DNA of 40,536 bases from Chitinophagales bacterium. GTDB lineage: Bacteria > Bacteroidota > Bacteroidia > Chitinophagales > Saprospiraceae. The position numbers were made by a program, and so were the translations under genes. The stretch's first letter is position 1, and the number at the start of each line of letters is the position of its first letter. The notes under the pieces were generated by a model, which was not told the DNA's origin, ran no database searches, and worked only from the letters and a program-made list of their open reading frames with translations. The stretch is taken from the NCBI GenBank assembly GCA_013298955.1, contig JAAFJT010000036.1:1-40536 (forward strand), given 5' to 3'. Positions 1 through 8,767 of this stretch are shown here, in pieces.

Positions 1-1
1 T

Positions 2-718
2 TATACATTTGTAGAAAATGATTATGTTCTGAAATATCGGGGCGCGGAGCGCATGAATGAAAAAGCCAGTGCACGAGAATTAATCGCTGCTTTCATCGCT
101 ATGACTTTGGGGATTCATACGCCTACGCCTGTTAAAATTTTAGTAACGGATGATTTTTTAAAAACGGTATCAAGACATTCCGATTTCAAACAAATTCAAA
201 AAAGTATCGGTTTTAATTTCGGAAGTCTTAAAATGACTCCTAATAATACGATTGTACAAAATCAATCGTTCAATTTAGAACAATTACATCAAGCACTTCA
301 AATTTTTGTTTATGATTTATGGATTCAGAATGGTGATAGACGATTTGAAAAGCCAAATATGTTTGTCAATCAAGGAAATATCTATATCATTGATCATGAA
401 TTAGGTTTTGGGTTTTTAGATATGTTTTCTTGGTTACGGAACCCGACTCCTTATAAACTTAGCGAGTTAGACGCGGCGGCGGCGAAAAATCATTTTTTTC
501 ATGCAACTTTAAAACAAAATAATACACTTCTAAAATTAGAACCTATTTTTCAAAAATATGCTTTATTAGATGACTTTTTTTGGCATCAAGTTCGTACCTT
601 TGTACCTACAGAGTGGCAAAAAGAAAATGAAATCGGCGATATACAAGCGCATTTTAATACAATCAACCTTAATTCTGAAACTTTCAAAGAAGAGATATGG
701 ACAAAATTGCTAAAGTAA
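2..718 (+). CDS. HipA-like kinase domain protein, 5' end cut by window
   Basis: The reading frame is open to the window edge. It reads YTFVENDYVLKYRGAER before the ATG at 53, so that ATG is internal and the true start lies outside. VLKYRG fits the nucleotide-binding lysine strand of the HipA_2-type family. NGDR followed by PN (about 40 residues past mid-protein) and IDHE fit the catalytic loop and metal-binding motifs of HipA-like kinases. The family is known as a kinase-fold group often encoded beside DUF3037 proteins, and here the DUF3037 gene overlaps the last 22 bases, so the two are translationally coupled. The substrate is unknown. A toxin or defence role is inference from the fold and from the adjacent restriction gene. 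Confidence 0.8.
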   Translation, partial: YTFVENDYVLKYRGAERMNEKASARELIAAFIAMTLGIHTPTPVKILVTDDFLKTVSRHSDFKQIQKSIGFNFGSLKMTPNNTIVQNQSFNLEQLHQALQIFVYDLWIQNGDRRFEKPNMFVNQGNIYIIDHELGFGFLDMFSWLRNPTPYKLSELDAAAAKNHFFHATLKQNNTLLKLEPIFQKYALLDDFFWHQVRTFVPTEWQKENEIGDIQAHFNTINLNSETFKEEIWTKLLK

Positions 719-1536
719 CTTACGAATATCAATTGCTCCGTTATCGGCATGATGTCGCTTCAGGAGAATTCGTCAATATTGGATTGGTCTATTTTGACCC
801 GCAAACGGGGTTTTTACGAACCCGAATGACGGAAAAATACAGTCGGTTATCCCATTTTTACGGGCAAATATCAGGCGAGTTTTTGCTCAAAAGTTTGAAG
901 GCATTGCAGCGCACCTTTTCAGATTTAGGCAAAAAAATAATAGATAAACAATTGATTTTCAATCATATTGAACAGGTAACGACAACTATTTTGCCCAAAG
1001 ATGATAATACATTATTTTTTGCTGAATCATCGAAAGGGTTTCATTTTGACCATCATAAAGCATTTGAATCGCTCTATGAGCGGCTCATCGGGCAATATTC
1101 CAAAGAAACGACGGAACCTCGACATGATGATCATTATGCTTGGACGAAAATTTATAAACAATATTTTGATGAACAGAAAATAACAAAATGTTTAAAATTG
1201 CATCAAATAAAAACGCAATCGGATGTCATTGATTTTGATCATGCTGTCAAAAATGGTATTTGGCATTGTGTACAACCGCTTTCGTTCGATTTGAAAAAAA
1301 AACAAGATATTAAAGATAAAATTTATCGGTGGTCGGGTTTAGTCAACGAATTACAAACGGTTGAGGAAACGCATCACATTTATTTGATGTTGTTAATGCC
1401 ATCCGACGAACAATTATGCAACTTAATTCAACAAAAATTAACAATCAAACAATCCAATTTGGAAGTGACGGTTGTTACAGAACAAGATGCGGGGGATTGT
1501 GCCTATAAACTTAAAAAAAAGCTTTCCTATTTATAA
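697..1536 (+). CDS. DUF3037 family protein
   Basis: This 279-residue protein opens with YEYQLLRYRHD and then GEFVNIGLVYFD, the characteristic start of DUF3037 proteins. Members are usually encoded next to a HipA-like kinase, as here, where the ATG lies inside the kinase gene (22-base overlap). No signal peptide or membrane segment is visible, so it should be cytosolic. The molecular function of the family is not established. By position it is probably a partner, regulator or substrate of the kinase (inference). The gene runs convergently into the restriction-methylation gene, with a strong palindrome at 1544-1590 between them. Confidence 0.85.
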   Translation: MDKIAKVTYEYQLLRYRHDVASGEFVNIGLVYFDPQTGFLRTRMTEKYSRLSHFYGQISGEFLLKSLKALQRTFSDLGKKIIDKQLIFNHIEQVTTTILPKDDNTLFFAESSKGFHFDHHKAFESLYERLIGQYSKETTEPRHDDHYAWTKIYKQYFDEQKITKCLKLHQIKTQSDVIDFDHAVKNGIWHCVQPLSFDLKKKQDIKDKIYRWSGLVNELQTVEETHHIYLMLLMPSDEQLCNLIQQKLTIKQSNLEVTVVTEQDAGDCAYKLKKKLSYL

Positions 1537-1543
1537 AATATTG

Positions 1544-1590
1544 CTTATCAACACTTAACAGGTTTGCAAAACCTGTTAAGTGTTGATAAG
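1544..1590. repeat. 22-bp-arm palindrome between convergent genes
   Basis: Perfect 22-bp arms (1544-1565 and 1569-1590) surround a 3-base loop; the core reads CAGGTTT-gca-AAACCTG. It lies 7 bases after the DUF3037 stop and just before the stop of the convergent restriction gene, so it could end transcription from both sides. It shares the GGTTT/AAACC core with the other palindromes of the window but has different outer arms. Confidence 0.85.
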
Positions 1591-1594
1591 TTTC

Positions 1595-4432
1595 CTAATT
1601 CAAATCATCTATCTCGCGCATCAAACGCGCCGTTTCCGCAAGCGCAACAATGATTTTCTGATAATGCAGGATGTCATCAAAATCTAAAATCCTTTCTTTT
1701 CGATCTTTCAACCATTTTTGGGCAGGTTGGTAGCCGCCGATGTAAAATGTCCATGCGACCGCAGGAACGTTTGCAAAATATTGATTTTCATTGATATACA
1801 CATTTAAAAAAGTTGTATCAACGTCGTCGAGGTTGGAAACCTCGACGACGTTTGCGGCGGGGACAGCGCGGATTTTTTCCACTTGATTATTGCCATCTAT
1901 CGGATATTCGGTGATATAATCTTCGACGATTGCGCTTTCCAATAAATGAATTTGTCGCAATTGCCCACCTAATGCGACCTTTTGCCAAAACGTTTCCGCA
2001 TCATTCGGGTACGGCACACGTGGGAAATCTATTTTCAAAAACGCTTGATACGTCGCCCGATACGTCGGGCTATGCAACACCGCATAAATGTAATCCAAAA
2101 TATCAATTGGTGAAAACGTTGTTTTGCCCTTTTCTTTTTCGTTTACAAACTTTAAACCCAATTTTGTTGCGAGCGTTTCCACGATGACAAGGTTTAAATT
2201 CGGCGTTCTCGCGTCCGTTGCGCCGAGCGCGAGTTGTCCTTTGGTTTCGGGATAGAGGTAAAGAGGGAAAATGTAACCTGTTTCTTTCGTTTGTAATGAT
2301 ACAGTACATCTCTCAACAATACAATTAGTGATTACCACATGTTGAAAATCAAAAGTACTTTGTTGACGGCATGTTGCAATAGCAAGATTATCACTCATTA
2401 AATGCTTAATCGTATTATAACTTGCCCTTCGTTGAATGTTAGTATCATAATATGTGTATCTCAAATCAAATGGGCGATATAAAATTTTTTTTATTTTGTT
2501 AACATCAAAAGATGACTTACTTAAATTATCTTTAAACTTGAAACTCGTAGTATTACTAATTTTATAATCACTGAGAAGTGTATTATTATTTAGGTTTGAA
2601 AACACATTTTCTACTCTCTTTTTTAAGGTATTAGAATCAATATCAACAAAAAAATCGTCTCTACCTGTTTCAATACCTGTATTATAAATCGTAAACAATT
2701 CATCTATTTTAAACCCAAGTTCATACGTACCACTTGCGCTAAAATCCTTTTTGACAAAGAAAAAATTAGGTTTTGTATAGGCTAAATCATTCCATTCAAT
2801 AGATTTAAGATTATTTTTCAATAGAAAATCGTATTTTTCGCTGCGTTTGCCTTGCAAATCATACTGAAACACTTTTGCGAGTTCATTTTTCTTCTTTTTG
2901 CCCGTTTTGACAAAAAGGTTAATACTCACGCCTTGCATGATTTCAAACACATTTTGGTCTGTTGAACCATCAGCAGCCACTTCTTTTTTCTTAGCGTTTC
3001 CATGCAAATCCAAAATATAAATGGTATCAAACGTTTCCAACAAATGTTTTCTCATTTGGCGGTGAATGATGCCATCAATAAAACTATTATTCGAGATGTA
3101 AGCTAAAATCCCTTCACCATTTTTTTCCACAAAATGTTGCCCGAAGCGAATAAATTTGATGTAATCGTCCGAAAGCGGTTGAATATTGCGTTCGTTTAAA
3201 TCCTTTTTATAGTCCACAAGTAGTTTTTCAATCCACTCACTTTTATTACTGCTGCTCACGGCATACGGCGGATTCCCCATCACCACCATCACAGGCGAAT
3301 CGCGTTTGAGATGATTCGCTTCATTCGCTTCGGTACTGAGCCAATTTGCAAAAAGCGTCCCCGTATCAGGATGATGTTCTTCCAAACTATTCGTCAAATA
3401 AATGCCCAAACGCTGTTGTTTCGTAGGTTTGAAGCCCGTTTCGGTCAACAATAAGTCCAATTTCAAATGCGCCATCGCATAACTCGCCATCAACAATTCA
3501 AAACCATGCAAACGCGGCAACAAATGTTGCTCCACATAACCCGACCAAATCCCTTTTTGTCCTTTAAATTTTTGATAAATGTGTTTGACGACTTCGGCTA
3601 AAAACGTGCCCGTACCCGTCGCAGGGTCGAGAATTTGAACCCGATGCAATTCTTTTTCAACTGTTTTACCCTGTTTTAAAACCTTTACTTTTGTTTTTGT
3701 ATTGTCCGCCAAGCCTTTTGACAAATTAAATTCCGATTTTAACAAGTCATCTACCGCCCGAACGATAAATTGTACCACAGGTTGCGGCGTGTACCAAACG
3801 CCGCGCGCTTTGCGCAAAAGCGGGTCGTATTCACTCAAAAAGGTCTCGTAAAAGTGAATAATCGGGTCATCTTGATTGGTCTCCTTTGCGGAATCCGCCA
3901 ACAGTTCGACAACATTACACGCCAAAAAGATTTGGACGAGACTATCCACAATCCATTTGATACGGTCGTCCAAATCAAAACCCGCAATATATTGAAACAA
4001 TTTGCGTAAAAACGGGTTCGATTTTGGAATCAATTCCGCCGCCTCTTGACGCGAAAAGGTGTCCAAAGTCGGGTCGTGATACCGCGCTGCAAGTAAGCCA
4101 TAAGCAATGGTTTGAGCATACACATCTGAAAAAGTCTTATGCGTAATATCGTGAATTAGAATGTCTTTGAAAGCTAAAAATTGGTCTTGGAGCGTCGAAT
4201 TTTCATGGGACGCTTCGTCAGAATCTAACGCTCGTTCAATCACATCGGCGAGTAAACGGGCTTTATCTGCCATCATTTTTGCCAATTGACGACTACTTTT
4301 AAGGGTGCTGTTTTTGGGAACACAAAAGGCTCGAATGTGTTGCAAGAACGTTTCATAATGTGCTGGAAACCCTTGAATACCTTTGGAAGTTACAGAACCA
4401 AGTAAAATTCTGTTTTCGCCCCCCCCCCCCAA
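1595..4432 (-). CDS. Type IIG/ISP-like restriction-methylation enzyme, methylase and specificity part (out of frame with its N-terminus)
   Basis: This part holds the N6-adenine methyltransferase and target-recognition regions. Visible motifs are the SAM-binding DPATGTGTF (about residue 269) and catalytic NPPY (about 387), with GVWYTPQPVV before them. The tail WLKDRK...ILHYQKIIVALAET matches the type ISP C-terminal specificity domain. No helicase motifs are seen between nuclease and methylase, so the layout is closer to type IIG than to full ISP enzymes. The frame opens inside a 12-G tract (coding strand) with only a weak TTG start, so it is the downstream half of a gene whose N-terminus is at 4390-4755. 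A tract of 10 or 13 G would join both into one enzyme of about 1,060 residues. Whether the half is translated alone, for example from the Met pair near residue 53, is unknown. Confidence 0.85.
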   Translation of the reverse strand: MGGGGENRILLGSVTSKGIQGFPAHYETFLQHIRAFCVPKNSTLKSSRQLAKMMADKARLLADVIERALDSDEASHENSTLQDQFLAFKDILIHDITHKTFSDVYAQTIAYGLLAARYHDPTLDTFSRQEAAELIPKSNPFLRKLFQYIAGFDLDDRIKWIVDSLVQIFLACNVVELLADSAKETNQDDPIIHFYETFLSEYDPLLRKARGVWYTPQPVVQFIVRAVDDLLKSEFNLSKGLADNTKTKVKVLKQGKTVEKELHRVQILDPATGTGTFLAEVVKHIYQKFKGQKGIWSGYVEQHLLPRLHGFELLMASYAMAHLKLDLLLTETGFKPTKQQRLGIYLTNSLEEHHPDTGTLFANWLSTEANEANHLKRDSPVMVVMGNPPYAVSSSNKSEWIEKLLVDYKKDLNERNIQPLSDDYIKFIRFGQHFVEKNGEGILAYISNNSFIDGIIHRQMRKHLLETFDTIYILDLHGNAKKKEVAADGSTDQNVFEIMQGVSINLFVKTGKKKKNELAKVFQYDLQGKRSEKYDFLLKNNLKSIEWNDLAYTKPNFFFVKKDFSASGTYELGFKIDELFTIYNTGIETGRDDFFVDIDSNTLKKRVENVFSNLNNNTLLSDYKISNTTSFKFKDNLSKSSFDVNKIKKILYRPFDLRYTYYDTNIQRRASYNTIKHLMSDNLAIATCRQQSTFDFQHVVITNCIVERCTVSLQTKETGYIFPLYLYPETKGQLALGATDARTPNLNLVIVETLATKLGLKFVNEKEKGKTTFSPIDILDYIYAVLHSPTYRATYQAFLKIDFPRVPYPNDAETFWQKVALGGQLRQIHLLESAIVEDYITEYPIDGNNQVEKIRAVPAANVVEVSNLDDVDTTFLNVYINENQYFANVPAVAWTFYIGGYQPAQKWLKDRKERILDFDDILHYQKIIVALAETARLMREIDDLN
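1820..1852. repeat. Dispersed palindrome inserted in frame inside the restriction-methylation gene
   Basis: Arms AACGTCGTCGAGGTT (1820-1834) and its exact complement (1838-1852) flank a 3-base loop. It lies within the C-terminal specificity region on the minus strand, where it encodes NVVEVSNLDDV without interrupting the frame. Near relatives of this palindrome are intergenic at 4949-4981 and 12387-12418. Confidence 0.85.
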
Positions 4433-4755
4433 TAAAAATTGAAATTAAGGTAGTCTGTAAAAATTATATTTTGTAACGCTTTTTTGTATCGGTCGAATTG
4501 TTCTTTATTTGCCTTTTCGCCCGCTAAATCTTTATCCCCAATATCTTTGGCTTCAATGTAACCAATTGGAATGCCTTTTTGGGTTAAAATGTAATCAGGT
4601 GCGCCACATTTTTGGCGTTTCGGCTCATTCGTGACGAGCGTTTCAGGCGAAATCGTTTCAATCAACTGACTTAAATAACCCCGAAACGTATGTTCGGTCG
4701 CATTGCCAAGTTTGACTTGTTTGTGAATGAGGTCAAGATATTGTTGAATGGTCAT
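4390..4755 (-). CDS. Restriction-methylation enzyme, N-terminal nuclease part (truncated by frameshift at poly-G)
   Basis: This 121-residue frame begins MTIQQYLDLIHKQ and carries a PD-(D/E)xK nuclease core: GAPDY (Asp54), then IGYIEAK (Glu68, Lys70). That is the N-terminal endonuclease domain of type ISP and related single-chain restriction enzymes. It continues to NIIFTDYLNFNFYW, the strand that normally leads into the rest of the enzyme, then hits the 12-G tract, shifts to GGGAKTEFYLVL and stops. It would therefore give a truncated nuclease without methylase. The family layout, strand and spacing show that this and the frame at 1595-4432 are one gene. Slippage, a fixed mutation or a sequencing error are the possible causes. 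Confidence 0.85.
   Translation of the reverse strand: MTIQQYLDLIHKQVKLGNATEHTFRGYLSQLIETISPETLVTNEPKRQKCGAPDYILTQKGIPIGYIEAKDIGDKDLAGEKANKEQFDRYKKALQNIIFTDYLNFNFYWGGGAKTEFYLVL
4419..4430. repeat. 12-base poly-C (poly-G on coding strand) tract, putative phase-variation switch
   Basis: Twelve consecutive C on the plus strand lie between TGTTTTCG and AATAAAAA, exactly at the break between nuclease and methylase halves. In-frame fusion needs a G count of 10 or 13 (n = 1 modulo 3); 12 leaves the gene OFF. Confidence 0.9.
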
Positions 4756-4948
4756 GTTTAGCTTTTTTTAAAAGGCAAAGATAGTACAATTTCGGAATGT
4801 GGATTGCGGATGATTTAAAGGATTGCAAGGATATACATTTCCTATAATGATTTGTAAATCAATTCGAGCATAACTTGCGTCAAGTTGCAAACGCTGTCCA
4901 TTACCCATAAGTATTTTGAGGTGAAAAGGGCAAAAGGGGATTCGTATC

Positions 4949-4981
4949 AACGTCGGCAAGGTTTCAAACCTTCCCGACGTT
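4949..4981. repeat. AACGTCGGC-type palindrome in a 358-base gap
   Basis: Sixteen-base arms with one mismatch surround a single C: AACGTCGGCAAGGTTT, then AAACCTTCCCGACGTT. The gap 4756-5113 holds no convincing gene. It also holds at about 4863-4890 a degraded copy of the CGAGCATAAC.TGCG.CAAGTTG repeat that is intact at 35687-35722. Confidence 0.85.
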
Positions 4982-5113
4982 AGTGTTCTTTTAGGAGATG
5001 CATATTTGAGGTTGGATAACGCAAAGGAACACACCCAAAATCCTTCAAATCATACACATCTTATTTCGAAAATTTTCCGAAAATGATTCCACGAAACCTC
5101 CTGTGCCTGTACT

Positions 5114-5479
5114 TTACCCGTTTGCCTTTTTCTTCAATTCAAACCAAGTCCAGGTCGCAGTAGCGACATCAATGCCTGCAAACAAAATAAGATTTGGTTT
5201 TGCCTGTCCAAAAGCAACTAATAATAGGAAACCCGCGCCCACAAACCACCGCGCCCAAACGGTTGACTGGACGATTGCGGCATTGCCTTCTCGCCCAATC
5301 GCGGTGTAGATAAACCCTAACGACATAACGACAACGCCTAAAACTTTAATCCAAATTTCGGATGTCGCGTCAAATCCAAACATGCTTAATAACATATTTG
5401 GAATAAAAATCAATTGTAAAGCTGTCAAAATCACGTATATCGTGTGGACAGTCAACGAAAGATGCCGATTGAATTGCAT
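5114..5479 (-). CDS. Small integral membrane protein, unknown function
   Basis: The 121-residue protein starts MQFNRHLSLTVHTIYVI and has about four hydrophobic segments (roughly residues 10-32, 44-62, 74-93 and 95-112) ending in a basic tail KKKANG. I do not recognise a named family. The hydrophobic pattern and regular composition support a real gene of the inner membrane. It stands alone between repeat-rich gaps, so the context gives no clue to its role. Confidence 0.6.
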   Translation of the reverse strand: MQFNRHLSLTVHTIYVILTALQLIFIPNMLLSMFGFDATSEIWIKVLGVVVMSLGFIYTAIGREGNAAIVQSTVWARWFVGAGFLLLVAFGQAKPNLILFAGIDVATATWTWFELKKKANG

Positions 5480-5609
5480 ATTTTAATTTTAAACAATGAA
5501 TAAATTGGAATTTAAATCGTAAATATAATCTTTTTACCTGTGCCATTTCGCGGTTTGTTGCATCTTTATTAAGAATCGTCAAAAAGTTTTTCATTAAAAT
5601 ATTTTCAAA

Positions 5610-5920
5610 ATGAATCGGTTTGTTCTTCCAATGTTGAGTATTTTTCTCTGGATAGGTTGCAGTCAAGAGGCTCGTATAGCGAAGTGAAATTATTGGTTTA
5701 TCAAGAACCCAATGTCTTGAAAACCACCAAAGCCAATCCAACTTCCGAGCGTTACACACCCAGTTTTGCGGTTCGGGCAATGGGCGCGATTCAGACCAGT
5801 TGGGCAATGATATTGGAATTGGTGATAGGCGTGCTGCATTTATGGTCTGTGATTTTATTGGCGATTGGCGTTTGGTGGGCGTACAAAAAGGCAAAACAAT
5901 CTAAAATATTCACCACTTAA
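5610..5920 (+). pseudogene. Decayed DUF4349-like lipoprotein (signal peptide and C-terminal membrane tail, middle lost)
   Basis: An ATG at 5610 starts MNRFVLPMLSIFLWIGCSQE, a lipoprotein signal peptide with an IGC lipobox, but this frame stops at 5685-5687. From about 5670 another frame continues YSEVKLLVYQEPN and ends in AMILELVIGVLHLWSVILL...YKKAKQ, a membrane helix plus basic tail. DUF4349 proteins have this architecture: lipoprotein signal, a periplasmic domain ending in a YstV-type strand, then a C-terminal helix. About 200 residues would be missing, so I read this as an internally deleted and frameshifted remnant. The alternative is a small intact membrane ORF at 5657-5920 starting at TTG. 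Confidence 0.5.
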
Positions 5921-5965
5921 TTACCACTAAAAAATTGATTTTCAAGGTATTATAACGTTTCATCT

Positions 5966-6125
5966 AACGTTTGGAGGGTTTGAAACCCTCCAAACGTTGT
6001 TGTCGATTTTTTAACATTAACTACTTATAACGTTTGGAGGGTTTCAAACCCTCCAAACGTTGTTGTCGATTTTTTTAACATTAACTACTTATAACGTTTG
6101 GAGGGTTTCAAACCCTCCAAACGTT
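5966..6125. repeat. Three tandem copies of a palindrome-bearing unit of about 64 bp
   Basis: The palindrome AACGTTTGGAGGGTTT-n-AAACCCTCCAAACGTT occurs at 5966-5998, 6029-6061 and 6093-6125. The copies are separated by a nearly identical linker, GTTGTCGATTTTTTAACATT then AACTACTTAT. The linkers differ only in T-run length and the loop base is G, C, C. It fills the gap 5921-6287 upstream of the outer-membrane protein gene. Confidence 0.9.
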
Positions 6126-6287
6126 GTTATACTTCGTGCTGAATGCGAAGATGAAACATAATAAGGCACAAAGTACGACTGTTTGTCGATTAAAAAACGA
6201 TATTCATCGGTTGTGGGCAAATTGTTTGTAACTTTATGGGCTTTTGATTTGTCATGGTTTTGTCAAAAAAATCATACTGAATTAAAA

Positions 6288-8726
6288 ATGTTACCAACAA
6301 TGAAACCTGCTTTATGTCTTTCGATGCTCCTTTTGAGTGTCAACTCGTTCCTCAATGCCCAAAAAATAATGGGACAAATCATGGATGATAAGGGAAAACC
6401 TGCCGAATTTGTCTCCATTATGTTGCTGCAAGCCCGCGATTCTGCCCTCACGAAAGGCGCGATTACGGATGCAGATGGGAAATTTGAATTTGAAAAAATG
6501 GAAAAAAACAATTATTTTATTCGGGCGAGCTTGATTGGATTCAAAAATGTAGAAAGTCCTGTTTTTGAATGGGCGGATAAAGATTTGATTATCAAAACAT
6601 TATCCATGAATACTTTTTCAACTGCGTTGAAAGAAGTGACTATTTCGACGATGAAACCCATGATTGAAGTAAAACCCGATAGAATGGTTTTCAACGTCGA
6701 TGCAAGCATCAGCGCGACTGGCAATAATGGACTGGAATTATTGCGCAAAGCCCCTGGTGTGACGGTCGATAAAGATGAAAATGTCTTGTTGAAAGGCAAA
6801 TCGGCGGTCAAAGTTTATATTGACGGCAAACCGAGTCAGTTGAGTGGGAAAGATTTAGCATCCCTTTTGAAAGGATTGAATTCCGCCGATGTGGAGGCGA
6901 TTGAAATGATTTCCAATCCGGGGGCAAAATATGACGCGTCTGGCAATGCGGGCATTATCAACATTCGATTGAAAAAAAATAAAAAATTAGGTTCGAGTGG
7001 GAATTTGTCTTTGGGCGCGGCTTACGGGCTTACACCGAAAGGAGATGGCTCTATCTCCTTGAATTACAGGGGGAAAAAGATTAATTTTTTCAGTAATTTA
7101 AGTCATAATCGCGGTCGTTGGCAAAATGATTTGACCCTCAATACACAACGCGATAGCCTCTATTTTGAACAAAACACACCGCATTATAATGACCATTTAA
7201 ATTATAATATTAAAATAGGTACTGATGTGTATTTAGATGATAAACAAACTATTGGAGCGATTATCACAGGCAATTACAGTGACCGCCTGTCTCATAGCAC
7301 GAGTCGGACGCTCATTAGCCAAAATGCACCGCGCCGTTTGGATTCGATTTTGATTGCGGCAAGCGATATTGCGGGCAAGAATCTCAATTTAAATTATAAT
7401 TTAAATTATCGTTTTGTGGATACGCTGGGGCATGAGTGGAGTATGGATGCCGATTTTGGTAATTTTACGAGCAGCAGCAATACGTTTCAACCCAATTATT
7501 ACAAAAATCCGACAGAAACGACGATTTATTCGAGCGCGATTTATAAAAACAATACACCTACGGATATTATAATTCAAACGTTCAAAACCGATTATGAACA
7601 ACGATTGGGCAAAGGCAAATTAGGCATTGGTTTCAAAGTGTCAAAGGTGGTTTCGGATAATACGTTTCGTTTTTATGATGTGAAAAATAATGCTGATATA
7701 TTGAGCATTGACCGAAGTAACACGTTCAAATACAATGAGTTAGTGAATGCAGGTTATTTAAATTATAACCAAACTTTTGGAAAAGTGAGTTTACAAGTGG
7801 GCTTGCGCGGAGAACGCACACATGCGAAAGGCGATTTGCAAAGTTTCAAACCCCAAAATGCAGGCGAAAAAGTAGATACGACTTATTACAATTTATTTCC
7901 TAATATTGGGTTGAGTTGGACGTTGAACGCGAAAAATGCGTTCAATTTGACGTATCGCCGCAGCATTGAACGCCCGAATTATCAAGATTTGAATCCTTTT
8001 GAAAATAAAATTGATGAATTGACTTTCCAAAAAGGCAATCCTTTTTTGCGTCCGCAATTCAGCAATACGATTGAATTAGGACATTCATTCATGCAATTTT
8101 TAAATACGTCTATTGGCTATACGCATACCAATGACTTTTTTGCAGAACTCATTGATTCTCGTAAAGATGCCGTTACCAATCGAGTTGCTCTGTACCAAAC
8201 CAAAGAAAATTTGGCAAAAGTGGATAATTACTTTTTCAATATCAATATTCCCATGCCTTTGGCAAAATGGTGGATGGGCAGTTTCAATTTTTGGAGTAAT
8301 AACTCGCGGTATCAAGCGAATTTTGGGGAGAATAAATTGGTGGATTTACAAGCCATTTCCTATGGTTTGTGGTCGGAACAAGCGATTACACTTGGCAAAG
8401 GATTTAAATATGAAATTTCAGGTTGGTATAATTCGCCCAGTGTTTGGGGTACGTTTCGCAGCAATCGGCAGGGAATGATAGATATGGGTTTACAAAAAAC
8501 GTTTTGGAATGATAATGCAACCGTGAAATTGTCCTTCACGGACCTGCTTAGAACGGCAAAATGGAGTGGAACCACGAATTTTGGCAAAATCAGCACCCAA
8601 GCAACAGGCACTTGGGAAGGTCGCCAATTCAAAATTAATTTCAATTACCGCTTCGGAAACAGCGAAGTCAAAGGCAGCAACCGCAAAGCTGGCTCCGAAG
8701 CAGAAAGTAAACGCATCAAATCTTAA
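6288..8726 (+). CDS. Outer-membrane beta-barrel protein, TonB-receptor-like with carboxypeptidase-regulatory domain
   Basis: With the start at 6288 (MLPTMKPALCLSMLLLS, a signal peptide ending NAQ) the product has 812 residues; an ATG at 6300 is the alternative. A carboxypeptidase-regulatory-like domain follows (KIMGQIMDDKGKPAEFVSI...TDADGKFEFE). Next comes a plug-like domain with LRKAPGVTVD and VYIDGKPS, then a long barrel rich in alternating aromatic strands, ending NFNYRFG. This is the layout of the OMP_b-brl_3 family of Bacteroidota. Such proteins are outer-membrane receptors or channels, but the ligand cannot be told. It is monocistronic, between two repeat-rich gaps. Confidence 0.85.
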   Translation: MLPTMKPALCLSMLLLSVNSFLNAQKIMGQIMDDKGKPAEFVSIMLLQARDSALTKGAITDADGKFEFEKMEKNNYFIRASLIGFKNVESPVFEWADKDLIIKTLSMNTFSTALKEVTISTMKPMIEVKPDRMVFNVDASISATGNNGLELLRKAPGVTVDKDENVLLKGKSAVKVYIDGKPSQLSGKDLASLLKGLNSADVEAIEMISNPGAKYDASGNAGIINIRLKKNKKLGSSGNLSLGAAYGLTPKGDGSISLNYRGKKINFFSNLSHNRGRWQNDLTLNTQRDSLYFEQNTPHYNDHLNYNIKIGTDVYLDDKQTIGAIITGNYSDRLSHSTSRTLISQNAPRRLDSILIAASDIAGKNLNLNYNLNYRFVDTLGHEWSMDADFGNFTSSSNTFQPNYYKNPTETTIYSSAIYKNNTPTDIIIQTFKTDYEQRLGKGKLGIGFKVSKVVSDNTFRFYDVKNNADILSIDRSNTFKYNELVNAGYLNYNQTFGKVSLQVGLRGERTHAKGDLQSFKPQNAGEKVDTTYYNLFPNIGLSWTLNAKNAFNLTYRRSIERPNYQDLNPFENKIDELTFQKGNPFLRPQFSNTIELGHSFMQFLNTSIGYTHTNDFFAELIDSRKDAVTNRVALYQTKENLAKVDNYFFNINIPMPLAKWWMGSFNFWSNNSRYQANFGENKLVDLQAISYGLWSEQAITLGKGFKYEISGWYNSPSVWGTFRSNRQGMIDMGLQKTFWNDNATVKLSFTDLLRTAKWSGTTNFGKISTQATGTWEGRQFKINFNYRFGNSEVKGSNRKAGSEAESKRIKS

Positions 8727-8767
8727 AAGTCGTCGAGGTTGAAACCCTATCCATTACCCACAGAATC

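Noticed and set aside
53-718. ATG at 53 as the start of the HipA-like gene
   Set aside because: The frame is open to the window edge, and the upstream residues VLKYRG belong to the kinase domain.
1595-4755. Two independent genes for nuclease and methylase
   Set aside because: The break lies exactly in a homopolymer within one known domain architecture, and the second half lacks a good start.
5966-6125. CRISPR array
   Set aside because: The units are palindromes with nearly identical linkers, so there are no unique spacers, and no cas genes are nearby.
6183-6287. TTG start extending the outer-membrane protein by 35 residues
   Set aside because: A normal signal peptide begins at 6288 or 6300; the extension would bury it.
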